Source of the DNA: Abyssisolibacter fermentans
GTDB taxonomy: Bacteria; Bacillota; Clostridia; Tissierellales; MCWD3
Length of the DNA: 51,694 bases
Assembly: GCF_001559865.1 (NCBI RefSeq)
Contig: NZ_LOHE01000078.1
Location: 1 to 51,694, forward strand
Direction of reading: 5' to 3'
Shown here: positions 19,361-28,403 of the stretch, piece by piece
How the letters are laid out: every line of letters begins with the position of its first letter
How positions within the stretch are numbered: position 1 is the first letter of the stretch
The notes under the pieces: generated by a model
Databases searched by the model: none
Told to the model about the DNA's origin: nothing
The model's input: the letters and a program-made list of their open reading frames with translations, nothing else
Made by a program: the position numbers and the translations under genes

Positions 19361-19571
19361 ATTTAGACACCTCCTTGATATATTCACATAACAATCTAAA
19401 CATATTACAAACTTTTGATAAAAATACATCAAACCCTTTATAAAACAAAAAAACGGATAATAAACATCATCCGCATTATAAACACATTAAGTACTATAAT
19501 ATAAATTATTATTACCTTATTAGCCTCGCTATAAGGTGAGAAGCGGATAACCTCTGCTTTATTTTCAATAC
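19361..19571 (-). promoter_or_regulatory. Attenuator-type leader of infC-rpmI-rplT (L20-leader-like)
   Basis: The minus strand holds GTTATCCGC (19542-19552), a hairpin ACCTTAT/ATAAGGT (19513-19537), and a terminator CGGATGATG...ATTATCCG plus T run (19447-19474). The upstream TTATCCGC can also pair with GCGGATGA of the terminator, so the two folds exclude each other. This is the arrangement known for L20 leaders in Firmicutes. I infer L20-dependent attenuation. Confidence 0.7.
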
Positions 19572-19577
19572 TAGTTC

Positions 19578-19606
19578 ATTATATTCTACAAATGCAAATA
19601 TGTCAA
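19578..19606 (-). promoter_or_regulatory. Consensus sigma-A promoter of infC operon
   Basis: TTGACA, a 17-base spacer and TATAAT, reading leftward: a perfect consensus pair. It is placed just upstream of the attenuator leader. Confidence 0.92.
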
Positions 19607-19641
19607 CATTTTTTTATTAATATTAGTTAAAAAGTTTATAT

Positions 19642-20083
19642 TAACCCTGATTATTTATATAACTCCCGATAATATGCTATATAGTTTTGAATTACCCGGG
19701 TTTATTATCTATTATACACGAGTTTATAAATTATACAAATTTGAATATGCAAAATCACAGAATCCTATATTTATTTTACCCTTCACATAAAAATATATTA
19801 TTTATCAACAATATTTATTTGAACATAATTTCCATTTTTTTAAATATTAATAATTTTAAATTGTATTTATTCTATTACTTATATTACTAAGTGATTTGGT
19901 TAAACTATTATTACAAAAAAGTATATAATCCATATTATCCATAAAATAAAAGTAGTTTAAATATAAAACTAAATATAAATAGTAAAACACATGTACACGA
20001 TGAATAACTAACCTCAATTTTTGATTATTGTAATTGCTAAGCTATGATTATTCATAAAGCTTTGGATAATGTGGGTTTATTAA
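19642..20083. repeat. Diverged family A remnants upstream of the FtsH paralogue
   Basis: 19642-19685 is the inverse of the right end of A3 (TTAACCCTGATTATTTATAT, then CTCCCGATAATATGCT) without a matching left end. A second, weaker element spans about 19927-20083, with ends ATCCATATTATCCATAAA and, inverted, TTTGGATAATGTGGGTT. The 67-codon frame at 19687-19890 is low complexity and begins at a repeat edge, so no gene is called in this 518-base gap. No promoter for the next gene stands out. Confidence 0.5.
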
Positions 20084-20124
20084 ATAAAATATACTTTATA
20101 TTCGACAAATAAGGTGGGAAGTAA

Positions 20125-21684
20125 ATGAAAAAAAAAGTAATTCTAATTTTATTCATAGTCAGCTTGGTTATATCATCTTTCGTAGCATATGAAAATTTAT
20201 TTATTAGCAACTTCAATTCACATTTTGATTCATTATTTAGAATTTCCGTATGGGCGTTAACTATTTTTTTGCTAGTTTATTATTTAAAACTAGATGGAAA
20301 TCCTCAATTAGCACCATCATCTATATCTACAGAAAAAAATTTAGAAGAAAACACGAAGGATAAAAACAATTCTAACGTTTCTTTTGATGATGTAGCTGGA
20401 CTTGATGAAATAAAGGAAGAACTCCATGAAATAATCGATTTCATCAACAATTCTGAGAAATACAAAAAAATGGGAGCAAAAATACCAAAAGGCATTCTAT
20501 TTTACGGTCCTCCTGGAACCGGGAAGACATTATTAGCAAAAGCTGTAGCTGGTGAAACAAATTCATTTTTCTTATATTCTTGTGGTTCTGAATTTGTCGA
20601 AAAATATGTTGGTGTTGGAGCTAAAAGAATAAGAACCTTATATGAAAAGGCCAAAAAAAACGCTCCCAGTATAATATTCATTGATGAACTAGATGCTATA
20701 GGCTGTAAAAGAAATCTTGATAGTAATAATGAAAAAGATCAAACTTTAAATCAATTATTAGTAGAAATGGACGGATTCAATGATAACAATAATATTGTAG
20801 TTATTGGTGCAACAAATAGGTTAGATCTTTTAGATGAAGCTTTACTTAGACCCGGGAGATTTGATAGGCATATATTCGTTGGTAACCCTAATTTAAAGGC
20901 TAGAGAAGAAATTTTCAAGGTTCATATTAGAAATAAACCAATAGATTCAAGTGTTAAAATAAAAGAATTATCTAAGAAAACACATGGTTTTTCAGGCGCT
21001 CAACTAGCAAACATAGCTAATGAAGCTGCAATATTAGCAGTTAGAAACAATAAAGACAAAATAGATATCTTAGATTTCAATTCGGCTATAGAAAGAGTAG
21101 TTGCAGGTTTAGAAATAAAACATCCTTCTGTATTAGAGAAAGAAAAAAAAGTTGTTGCAATCCACGAATCTGGTCATGCAATTGTTGGAAAAATACTAAG
21201 TGTTGATATGATACAAAAAATATCAATTATTCCTAGAGGTCAGGCTTTAGGATATGTTTTAAAATTTCCTGACGAAGAAAGATATTTACACACTAGAAAT
21301 GAGTTGGTTAATAAAATCAAAGTACTACTTGGTGGTAGAGCTGCTGAACAAGTAATATTTAATGAAATAACAACTGGTGCAAAAGATGACCTTGTTAAAG
21401 CTACAGAAATAGCAGATAAAATGGTATGTGATTACGGCATGAGTTTGCTTGGTAATATAGCAATAAAAGACAAATATAAGTATTATAATATAGGTAAAAT
21501 TGAAAAAGAAATAAAAAAAATCATTGATTCTTCTTATGAAGAAACTGTTAACATAATAAAAGAAAATATAAAACTACTTCATGAGATTTCTTCATATTTA
21601 TTAGAACATGAGACTATGGATTCAGAAGAATTAGAGAATATCTGCTTCAACATTAAAGAAAATATTTTCACAACAGTCACTTAA
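20125..21684 (+). CDS. FtsH-like AAA+ zinc metalloprotease, short form
   Basis: A membrane-bound ATP-dependent protease of 519 residues. Two membrane segments (about 5-21 and 39-53) enclose a loop of only some 17 residues. Canonical FtsH has a roughly 70-residue extracytoplasmic domain and is 600-650 residues long. The AAA+ module has Walker A GPPGTGKT (128-135), Walker B IIFIDELDAIG and the LLRPGRFDRH region. The M41 protease domain has HESGH at 347-351 and the third metal-binding aspartate in GAKDDLVKATEIA. All catalytic residues are present, so it should be active. It stands alone on the plus strand with AAGGTGG before the ATG. Its substrate is unknown. Confidence 0.9.
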   Translation: MKKKVILILFIVSLVISSFVAYENLFISNFNSHFDSLFRISVWALTIFLLVYYLKLDGNPQLAPSSISTEKNLEENTKDKNNSNVSFDDVAGLDEIKEELHEIIDFINNSEKYKKMGAKIPKGILFYGPPGTGKTLLAKAVAGETNSFFLYSCGSEFVEKYVGVGAKRIRTLYEKAKKNAPSIIFIDELDAIGCKRNLDSNNEKDQTLNQLLVEMDGFNDNNNIVVIGATNRLDLLDEALLRPGRFDRHIFVGNPNLKAREEIFKVHIRNKPIDSSVKIKELSKKTHGFSGAQLANIANEAAILAVRNNKDKIDILDFNSAIERVVAGLEIKHPSVLEKEKKVVAIHESGHAIVGKILSVDMIQKISIIPRGQALGYVLKFPDEERYLHTRNELVNKIKVLLGGRAAEQVIFNEITTGAKDDLVKATEIADKMVCDYGMSLLGNIAIKDKYKYYNIGKIEKEIKKIIDSSYEETVNIIKENIKLLHEISSYLLEHETMDSEELENICFNIKENIFTTVT

Positions 21685-21793
21685 ATAATTTTTTTTAAAT
21701 GAAACATAGAAACTTCTCTCATTCTATAATGAAAAGAATGAATAAATAATTATAAGACTATTAATGTGTTAATAATCAACTTTGTTAGCACAC

Positions 21794-21828
21794 AAAAAAG
21801 CTGTGACAAAACTATCACAGCTTTTTTA
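21794..21828. terminator. Bidirectional terminator between ftsH-like and cstA
   Basis: AAAAAAGCTGTGA and TCACAGCTTTTTT pair around an eight-base loop, with A and T runs on both sides. It serves two converging genes. Confidence 0.88.
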
Positions 21829-21837
21829 CTCAATTAT

Positions 21838-23517
21838 TTATGCTTTTACTTTCTTTTCTTTTTTAGATTTTTTAACTACATTTATTGCTTCTATAATCAT
21901 CCAAATTTCCAAAACTATAATAACTATGCCAATAACAAATAGTAACCATTCAGATTTTCCAAAAAATCCTATAATGTTATCAATCATTCCCCATCCAGTC
22001 ATGAACATCATAAATATCATAGGTATAATTGTAAAAATAACCGGTTTTCCTTTCTTTGCAAGGTAAACAGTAATTATCATAAGAGCAAGACCAGCTAATA
22101 ATTGGTTGGTAGCTCCAAATAATGGCCATAAAATCATAGCACCTGCTCCACCTGGTTTAGCCATTGCCAACAATATAGCTGTAATTACAGCAAATAAAGT
22201 AGCTCCATGTTTAGTAGTTAAAGGTTTGATATTCATTGACTCAGCTATTTCTGCAACAACATACCTTTGAATTCTTGTAGCTGTATCAAGTGTAGTAGCT
22301 GCAAAACTAACTACAAATACTGCTAAGATTGTTTTAGCAAATGCAGCACTTAACCCTAACCCTTGAACAAAGGATGCTCCACCATCAATAAAAGCACCTA
22401 ATTTAGCACCTAGTGAACTTGCACTAGACCAATCTACATATCTAGCTGTCCAAGTAGCTGAATCTCCCAAACCTGCTGTACAAGCTAATATAACCAATAT
22501 TGCTAATGCACCTTCTAGTAACATTCCACCATAACCTATTGGCATTGCATCTTGTTCATTGTCAAGCTGTTTAGAAGAAGTTCCCGATGACACCAGACTA
22601 TGAAAACCAGAAATAGCTCCACAAGCTATAGTAATAAATAAGAAAGGCATCATAGATGGTGCACCTTCTACATTCGTCCTAACTGCTGGTGCAACAATAG
22701 TAGGATGTACGATTACTAAACCTAAAAGCAATAATCCCATTGCCACTAATAATTCATGTGAATTTATATAATCTCTAGGTTGAAGTAATGTTTGAACAGG
22801 AAGTGCTGATGCTATATATGCATAAATCATTAATATAACAACCCAAACTATAATTGGAGAAAATCCTAAAATGCTAGGCATAGTAAAATCATTAAGATAT
22901 TTAGCACCAATCCATATTGTAATATACATTAAAATAATAGCAGCTATTGATAACCATGTAACATTTTTACCTTTCTTGTATACTAAATATCCTAAAACTA
23001 AAGCAATCGGAATCTCCATCCATACAGGAAATACAGAAGCTGGATACATGATGAATAATTTTCCTATGATCATTGCAAATACTGCAATTACAATTAATAA
23101 TAAGAAAAATATTACAGTTAAAAATAATTTTCTGGAAGTTGGACTTACTATATCTGCTGTTATATCTCCCAAAGATTTTCCTTTATTTCTGGATGATATA
23201 ATTAAAGCGCCAAAGTCATGTACAGCTCCCATAAAAATAGAACCTACAACTACCCATATTACTGCTGGAACCCATCCCCATATAACTCCAATAGCAGGTC
23301 CAACTATTGGTCCTGTACCAGCAATTGATGTGAAATGGTGACCAAATAATATTTTCTTTTTGGTCGGAACATAGTCAAAACCATCTTCCATTTTATGAGC
23401 GGGAGTAACATTTTGTCCTGTAATCTCGAAAAGCTTTTTGCCAACAAATTTACCGTAAGTATTATATGCTATAATAAATCCAGCATATGTTAGAATAGCT
23501 AAAATCAAAGCGTTCAT
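21838..23517 (-). CDS. cstA: CstA family carbon starvation / pyruvate-peptide transporter
   Basis: A 559-residue polytopic membrane protein with many hydrophobic helices along its length. The N-terminal block contains KKILFGHHFTSIAGTGPIVGPA, the signature of the CstA/BtsT family, followed by GVIWGWVPA. Members take up pyruvate or peptides during carbon limitation. AAAGGAGGG precedes the ATG. It is monocistronic, with a terminator right behind it. The substrate of this copy cannot be read from sequence. Confidence 0.9.
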   Translation of the reverse strand: MNALILAILTYAGFIIAYNTYGKFVGKKLFEITGQNVTPAHKMEDGFDYVPTKKKILFGHHFTSIAGTGPIVGPAIGVIWGWVPAVIWVVVGSIFMGAVHDFGALIISSRNKGKSLGDITADIVSPTSRKLFLTVIFFLLLIVIAVFAMIIGKLFIMYPASVFPVWMEIPIALVLGYLVYKKGKNVTWLSIAAIILMYITIWIGAKYLNDFTMPSILGFSPIIVWVVILMIYAYIASALPVQTLLQPRDYINSHELLVAMGLLLLGLVIVHPTIVAPAVRTNVEGAPSMMPFLFITIACGAISGFHSLVSSGTSSKQLDNEQDAMPIGYGGMLLEGALAILVILACTAGLGDSATWTARYVDWSSASSLGAKLGAFIDGGASFVQGLGLSAAFAKTILAVFVVSFAATTLDTATRIQRYVVAEIAESMNIKPLTTKHGATLFAVITAILLAMAKPGGAGAMILWPLFGATNQLLAGLALMIITVYLAKKGKPVIFTIIPMIFMMFMTGWGMIDNIIGFFGKSEWLLFVIGIVIIVLEIWMIIEAINVVKKSKKEKKVKA

Positions 23518-24129
23518 AAATTACCCTCCTTTTTTAAATTATTTATATACATATAGAAGCAAAATTTCTATAATGTATTCAATAATTAAAACAATTGCAT
23601 AATTTATAATACTTGTTTATATTTCTATTATATTACTTTGTTTTAAATTTTCAACTATTTTTCATTGATTTATTACGAAACTATTACATTTTTATTAAAA
23701 TTCTTTAAAGATATTGACTTACTATAAATAATTTTGTATATAATATTTACATATACCAAATAAGAATTGTTTTCTCTACTTAATAAAAATTGCTAAAAAC
23801 AATATATTTTGCTTTTAGCAATTTAGGTTTATGAACATTTGTAAAACTATATAAAATTTTAAAGATTTTCTGCATAAACCATTTCCCCTTACAGTTTTAT
23901 TTCCTTAATATTCATTTCATTTACATATTCTCTTCCTACTATTAATATTAGTAATTCTATTTATCCCCATTTTATTGTTATGGTATATTTCCCTTAATTT
24001 TTATTAATGATTTCTGATTATTATACATATAAAAAATGCTCCTTTCTGGTTTTAAACTTCTCTTAATTTTCGCCAGAAAAGAGCTGTTATTTCATTTGCA
24101 TACATATATTGTAAATTATTTTTTGTCAT
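23518..24129. other. 612-base gap between DUF445 and cstA
   Basis: AT-rich intergenic sequence. It contains a hairpin at 23788-23824 (ATTGCTAAAA paired with its complement, followed by a T run on the minus strand) and the DUF445 terminator at 24032-24087. I see no reading frame with a ribosome site, no riboswitch and no copy of the repeat families. Confidence 0.5.
24032..24087 (-). terminator. Terminator after the DUF445 gene
   Basis: On the minus strand GCTCTTTTCTGG and CCAGAAAGGAGC pair over a loop of about 23 bases and are followed by ATTTTTTA. The long loop is unusual; the stem is strong. Confidence 0.7.
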
Positions 24130-24735
24130 CTATTTTATAAGTAATACAATAATACCTTGAAATAAACCTATAATAAATCCTAATACTCCACCTAATACTT
24201 CTATATGCTTTAATTCTTTTTTAGCTAATGATATTATTATTTCTTCTATTTTCGCAATATCAAATGAATTAATTTTCTCCTCGACTAACTGTGATATACA
24301 TATTTTATCAATGGCTTTATCCATAGCTTCCTGTATAAATTCTTCTATCATTTTATGTCCTTCTTTGTCAACAAGATCAGATACATAAGTCTTTATACTA
24401 CTCTTAAACATACTTGGTATAATACTTGGCATTTTTTCATCAAGTATTTTAAGTATTTTAATTTTTATAGATTTTTGTATGCTTCTAATTTCTTTTTCAT
24501 CTATTATTGTTTCAAAAATCTCTTTGATATCAAGTAACTCTTCTTCTACAACATCACCAATGCTTTTTGCTATATCTATCCTTCTTTTTGGGATAAGTCC
24601 TTGTAATTCAAAATTAATAACTGGAATCTTTATAGCCTTATATGGTCTAAATATAAGTTTTATAGCTATTATATTTGTTATCCATCCAATGATAGCGCCA
24701 ATAATAGACATACTTAGAACTAGAACGATATTCAT
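24130..24735 (-). CDS. DUF445 family membrane protein
   Basis: A 201-residue protein of the DUF445 (YheB-like) family. It opens with a membrane helix containing GAIIGWITNIIAIKLIFRPY, the family signature, followed by GLIPKRRIDIAKSIG. A helical soluble stretch comes next, and a second membrane helix (about 182-200) ends the protein. Function is unknown; some relatives in spore formers are sporulation-linked. AGAGGTG precedes the ATG. It appears monocistronic. Confidence 0.8.
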   Translation of the reverse strand: MNIVLVLSMSIIGAIIGWITNIIAIKLIFRPYKAIKIPVINFELQGLIPKRRIDIAKSIGDVVEEELLDIKEIFETIIDEKEIRSIQKSIKIKILKILDEKMPSIIPSMFKSSIKTYVSDLVDKEGHKMIEEFIQEAMDKAIDKICISQLVEEKINSFDIAKIEEIIISLAKKELKHIEVLGGVLGFIIGLFQGIIVLLIK

Positions 24736-24903
24736 GTCTTCACCTCTTTTGTATAAAATATAAACTATATTATTATAACATAAACAGATATATTATATAA
24801 GACCTTTTATAAAGATTCTTAAGTTTGTACTTAAAATAATAGAAATTTTTAGTATTTTAATTATAATTGTTTATAATTATTTTTACATTTCAATTCTCTG
24901 CTA

Positions 24904-24934
24904 AAAAAAATAAGCACATATTCGTGCCTATTTT
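24904..24934 (-). terminator. Terminator overlapping the YtxC-like stop codon
   Basis: On the minus strand AATAGGCACGA and TATGTGCTTATT pair and are followed by eight T residues. The TAG stop codon (24928-24930) lies inside the upstream arm of the stem. Confidence 0.8.
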
Positions 24935-25833
24935 TCCTTTATTAATATTCCTTTTAACTTATTTATTATTGATGAACAAAAATTGAATTCTCTACATATT
25001 TCAACTTTATCTTCAAATACATTATTTATTATTTTAATTATTCCATCTAAATCTCTATGTTCATCAATATGCATGATAACTTTCTTTGGTGCTATAGTTA
25101 TTAATGAACTAATTAATAAATCATCATAATTTATATCATTCTCAGATAATTCTTCTACTATTTCCTCTAAATAATCATTATTAATAACTTGATCTTTGTC
25201 ATCATATAATATATACTTGCCATCTCTTTCTAGCACTACATTTATAACATCCATCTTTGACTCTTGTATCTCAACAAAATATCTAAGAATTTTGACAAAT
25301 TCATTATATTCTTTTTCTACAAAATACTCTTCTACCGCTTTTTCGAAAATATTGTCTAAAAATTCCAGGAAAAATTTTAAGCGAAAATTTATAAAACCTT
25401 CTATAATCATATAATCACTATTTTCAAAATATGACTTTATCTCATCCATTACTTTTATTCTATTTTGTATTAAATCATAATCTTCATTTATTTTATCTTT
25501 TTTTATTATTTCATCAATTTTGTGAATTATTATGCTTCTTTCATCCTCATCAAAATAGTGACAATATGAATTAATCTTATCATTTAATATCTTATTTTTA
25601 TAAACTTCAAAAATGACATCTACTAACCCACATGAAAAACCATCAAAAAAAGTTGAGTTTAAATTATTATCATAATTTTTATTATTTGTGTAATAATTAT
25701 AGATGTAAGTACCTCCAACTTGATCAATTTTTTTATAAATTTGATTTGATTCTTCGAGACTACTAAGATTTTTTTTAAAAATACTATCTACCAGATTTAC
25801 ATTTACTTTAAAAGCAATTGAAAGAAATTCCAT
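24928..25833 (-). CDS. ytxC: YtxC-like sporulation protein
   Basis: A 301-residue protein resembling the YtxC family, known from spore formers with unknown biochemical role. The best match is the C-terminal half: EGFINFRLKFFLEFLDNIFE, then AVEEYFVEKEYNEFVKILRYF, and a WxxY-poor acidic tail. The N-terminal half is variable and rich in Asn, Lys and Asp. No signal peptide or membrane helix is evident. AAGGAGATG precedes the start. It is flanked by its own terminator and is probably monocistronic. Confidence 0.72.
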   Translation of the reverse strand: MEFLSIAFKVNVNLVDSIFKKNLSSLEESNQIYKKIDQVGGTYIYNYYTNNKNYDNNLNSTFFDGFSCGLVDVIFEVYKNKILNDKINSYCHYFDEDERSIIIHKIDEIIKKDKINEDYDLIQNRIKVMDEIKSYFENSDYMIIEGFINFRLKFFLEFLDNIFEKAVEEYFVEKEYNEFVKILRYFVEIQESKMDVINVVLERDGKYILYDDKDQVINNDYLEEIVEELSENDINYDDLLISSLITIAPKKVIMHIDEHRDLDGIIKIINNVFEDKVEICREFNFCSSIINKLKGILIKEK

Positions 25834-25901
25834 TTTGCATCTCCTTTCTGTAGTAGTAGTTTATGCTTTTACAAGTGCTATATTCATAAGAAAGCATAGT
25901 A

Positions 25902-26648
25902 TTAATTGTACCTTAAAGTAATAATTGACCCTATATCAATTATTTTTTTGTCACTTAAAATTTTTGATGATTTTCTATTTTTTTTTATAAAATTATTAAT
26001 TTTTAATTTATCAGAATGACTTGTATAATCTCCAGAAAAAAGAATAACATCATTGCCTCCTATACAAGAGGTAGCTCCTCCAATAAATCCATAATCAAAC
26101 CCTAATAAGTCTATGTAACCTTCTTGTATATGCAACACATCTATACCTTGTTTTATAAGTGCTTTATATATTGAATTATCTGATGTAATTACTGCTTTAT
26201 CCGCAATTATAGCTGTTGAACATTTAGAATAACCTTGATTAACATCTATAAATTCTAATCCTTCCTTCAATAGATAGAATTTAAGCTTTGGATCCATGTT
26301 TTTCACTTTGTGGACAGCATATTTCCAAACTCTTGCTACATTATATGCAATATCTTCAGGATAGTTTCTATTTAATAATTTTTCACCTTTAATAATATTT
26401 ATTGGTTTTTTAAATAAAACCTCTTTATAATAATCATAAACATTAGGGGCTACAACAATTGTATTATGGTTAACTGGATGGATTACCATATCTGGATGAT
26501 ATGCTACAGGCTCTAAAATATCTTTACATTCAATAGTTTTTATTATTTCTACATTATATTTTTTTAGATTACTAATAATTGATTCATCTACTCTTGCATC
26601 AACTATTAGTAAATCTGCTTTTTTATTCATTAAAAAGGGATTTTCCAT
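25902..26648 (-). CDS. DUF6873-like protein, guanidine-modifying enzyme fold (tentative)
   Basis: A 248-residue soluble protein. The pattern of HPDMVIHPVNHNTIVV near residue 53, NQGYSKCSTAII near 138 and SCIGGNDVILFSGDYTSH near 195 resembles the five-bladed guanidine-modifying fold (agmatine and arginine deiminases) and the DUF6873 family. The conserved acid and histidine positions suggest a fold relationship; the catalytic set of true deiminases is not clearly complete. AAAGGAG precedes the ATG. It is isolated between the YtxC-like gene and a tRNA cluster. I cannot assign a substrate. Confidence 0.55.
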   Translation of the reverse strand: MENPFLMNKKADLLIVDARVDESIISNLKKYNVEIIKTIECKDILEPVAYHPDMVIHPVNHNTIVVAPNVYDYYKEVLFKKPINIIKGEKLLNRNYPEDIAYNVARVWKYAVHKVKNMDPKLKFYLLKEGLEFIDVNQGYSKCSTAIIADKAVITSDNSIYKALIKQGIDVLHIQEGYIDLLGFDYGFIGGATSCIGGNDVILFSGDYTSHSDKLKINNFIKKNRKSSKILSDKKIIDIGSIITLRYN

Positions 26649-26762
26649 TTTAAAACTCCTTTATTGTTTACCCTTACATCTTTACAACTTGGTAATATAA
26701 AATCGTAAGGCTAAGTTTATCTTTTAATTTTATTATAATCTTTTTATACATAAAATTACATA

Positions 26763-26799
26763 AAAAATCAACCTTTATATATAAAAAGGTTGATTTTTA
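26763..26799 (-). terminator. Hairpin terminator between the repeat and the DUF6873-like gene
   Basis: AAAATCAACCTTT pairs with AAAGGTTGATTTT and has T runs on both strands. It could stop read-through from the tRNA cluster on the minus strand. Confidence 0.7.
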
Positions 26800-26804
26800 T
26801 GATA

Positions 26805-26938
26805 AATTCCTACTCACTTCGTTTCTAGGAGTAAGCGAAAGCTGTACCTCATATTCATTTCATTCATATGAATAAGCGACTCACATAAAATCACAGATTT
26901 TAGTTCTCAGCTTAAAATCCATATTTGGTTTCTCTACT
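26805..26938. repeat. Family B repeats between two terminators
   Basis: Two successive family B units: TACTCACTTCGTTTCTAGGA with GTAAGCGA, then TTCATATGAATAAGCGACTC with ATAAAATCACAGATTTTAG and TTCTCAGCTTA. They sit exactly between the tRNA-cluster terminator and a second terminator. No reading frame is convincing. Confidence 0.7.
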
Positions 26939-26962
26939 AAAAAAACTCCCTTTCAGGAGTTC
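26939..26962 (-). terminator. Terminator of the tRNA-Phe/Gly/Cys cluster
   Basis: On the minus strand GAACTCCTGAAAGGGAGTT followed by a T run, five bases after the tRNA-Cys CCA end. Confidence 0.8.
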
Positions 26963-26966
26963 TTCA

Positions 26967-27040
26967 TGGAGGCGGCACCCAGATTCGAACTGAGGATAAA
27001 GGATTTGCAGTCCTCTGCCTTACCACTTGGCCATGCCGCC
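26967..27040 (-). tRNA. tRNA-Cys (anticodon GCA)
   Basis: Complete cloverleaf with acceptor GGCGGCA/TGCCGCC, anticodon loop CTGCAAA (GCA), T loop GTTCGAATC and encoded CCA. Last of three tandem tRNAs. Confidence 0.95.
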
Positions 27041-27055
27041 ATATTAAATTTATTA

Positions 27056-27130
27056 TGGAGCGGAAGACGAGATTCGAACTCGCGACCCTCGCCTTGGCAA
27101 GGCGATGCTCTACCACTGAGCCACTTCCGC
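27056..27130 (-). tRNA. tRNA-Gly (anticodon GCC)
   Basis: Acceptor GCGGAAG pairs with CTTCCGC; the anticodon loop TTGCCAA carries GCC; the T loop and CCA are encoded. Middle gene of the cluster. Confidence 0.95.
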
Positions 27131-27146
27131 ATTCTCGTTTCAAATA

Positions 27147-27222
27147 TGGTGCCCAGAGGCGGAATCGAACCACCGACACGGGGATTTTCAGTCCCCTGCT
27201 CTACCGACTGAGCTATCTGGGC
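27147..27222 (-). tRNA. tRNA-Phe (anticodon GAA)
   Basis: Acceptor GCCCAGA, anticodon loop CTGAAAA (GAA), T arm GGTTCGATTCC and encoded CCA. First gene of the cluster. It should be the ligand sensed by the pheST T-box 12.7 kb away. Confidence 0.95.
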
Positions 27223-27249
27223 TAAACATTTTCCTTAGCAACAAAACTA

Positions 27250-27278
27250 AGTATACAGCATTTATTATATAAAGTCAA
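27250..27278 (-). promoter_or_regulatory. Promoter of the tRNA-Phe/Gly/Cys cluster
   Basis: TTGACT, a 17-base spacer and TATACT, reading leftward, 28 bases before tRNA-Phe. Confidence 0.9.
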
Positions 27279-27338
27279 TAGTTTTTCAGATATTTTATTT
27301 TAAAATTGCATATTTATACTATATTTTATTTGGAAAAT

Positions 27339-28223
27339 TTATTTTATTGCTTTTTCTAATATTTTCTGTAAATCTGATTTATCAAAAACATATTTTTTAT
27401 TGCAAAAATGACACGTTAACTCTGCCATACCATCTGTTTCTATAATATCTTTAATTTCATCTTTGCCTATACTAATTAAAGCTTTAGTCATTTTTTCTTT
27501 ACTACAGTCACATACAAACTCAATCTCTTTACGCTCAAGTACTTCCATTGAAAAATCTCCAAATATATAATCTAACATTTCTTCAGGCGTCATACCCTTA
27601 TTAATTAATGACGAAACAGATTCCATATTGTTTAGACAATTTTCTAATTTATTTAGTTCATTTTCTTCTATGTTAGGCAAAATCTGCAATATAAATCCAC
27701 CAGCTGATTTTACTATCTCATCTTTACCTACCAATACTCCTAAAGCAACAGCTGACGGTTGCTGCTCTGAAACAACATAATAGTTTGCCAAATCCTCTGC
27801 AATTTCACCAGTTACAAGTGGCACTTGACCAACATAAGGTTTTTTTAATCCATAATCTTTAATAACTATTACATTTCCATTTTTGCCTACTACCCCTCCA
27901 ACATCAAATTTACCATCTTCTCTAGGGGGCAAATCAACATTAGGTGTACCTACTAACGCCTTAACATTACCATTATAGTCAGATACAGCTACCATAGTAC
28001 CAATAGGTCCATCTCCTCTAATTTGTAATGTAAGCCTATCTTGCTTACTCTTTAACATTACTCCCATAATAGATGCTGCTGTTATTAATCTACCCATTGC
28101 AGCTGTAGCAGTAGGATAAGTATTATGTATTTGTCTTGCTTTATTTACCATATTAGTTGTTGTGCTTATAAATATTCTTATATTCTTATTTTTATCAATA
28201 GCTCTTATGACATAATCCTTCAA
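27339..28223 (-). CDS. hslO: Redox-regulated chaperone Hsp33
   Basis: A 294-residue cytoplasmic holdase that is switched on by oxidation. The N-terminal part contains ATAAMGRLITAASIMG, typical of the family. The zinc-binding cysteines are CDC (near residue 238) and CHFC (near 270), the standard CxC...CxxC set. The start codon is TTG at 28221-28223, eight bases after AGAGGTG; no ATG fits. It lies between the tRNA cluster and a cold-shock gene and is probably expressed alone. Confidence 0.96.
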   Translation of the reverse strand: MKDYVIRAIDKNKNIRIFISTTTNMVNKARQIHNTYPTATAAMGRLITAASIMGVMLKSKQDRLTLQIRGDGPIGTMVAVSDYNGNVKALVGTPNVDLPPREDGKFDVGGVVGKNGNVIVIKDYGLKKPYVGQVPLVTGEIAEDLANYYVVSEQQPSAVALGVLVGKDEIVKSAGGFILQILPNIEENELNKLENCLNNMESVSSLINKGMTPEEMLDYIFGDFSMEVLERKEIEFVCDCSKEKMTKALISIGKDEIKDIIETDGMAELTCHFCNKKYVFDKSDLQKILEKAIK

Positions 28224-28299
28224 TGTTGTTCACCTCTTTACAGTTATTCAATGTTTATTATTACCTATTTGAAATAAAATACAATCGATTTTTCTCAAA

Positions 28300-28334
28300 A
28301 AGAAAATATAGAGTCTCATATATGAGACCCTATA
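28300..28334 (-). terminator. Terminator of the cold-shock gene
   Basis: On the minus strand GGGTCTCATATATGAGACTC, with a T-rich tail that is interrupted (TATATTTTCTTTTT). A convincing hairpin with a moderate tail. Confidence 0.65.
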
Positions 28335-28403
28335 AATGTTAAAAACTATATATATTTATAACAAAGATTAAGCTTTGTACTATTCAATCTATAGTTTGTA
28401 ACA

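Noticed and set aside
19687-19890. 67-codon plus-strand frame
   Set aside because: Starts at the edge of a repeat remnant and is almost entirely Ile, Asn, Tyr, Leu and Phe; no ribosome site.
26964-27211. 71- and 81-codon frames over 26964-27211
   Set aside because: These are translations of the tRNA cluster, a common artefact.
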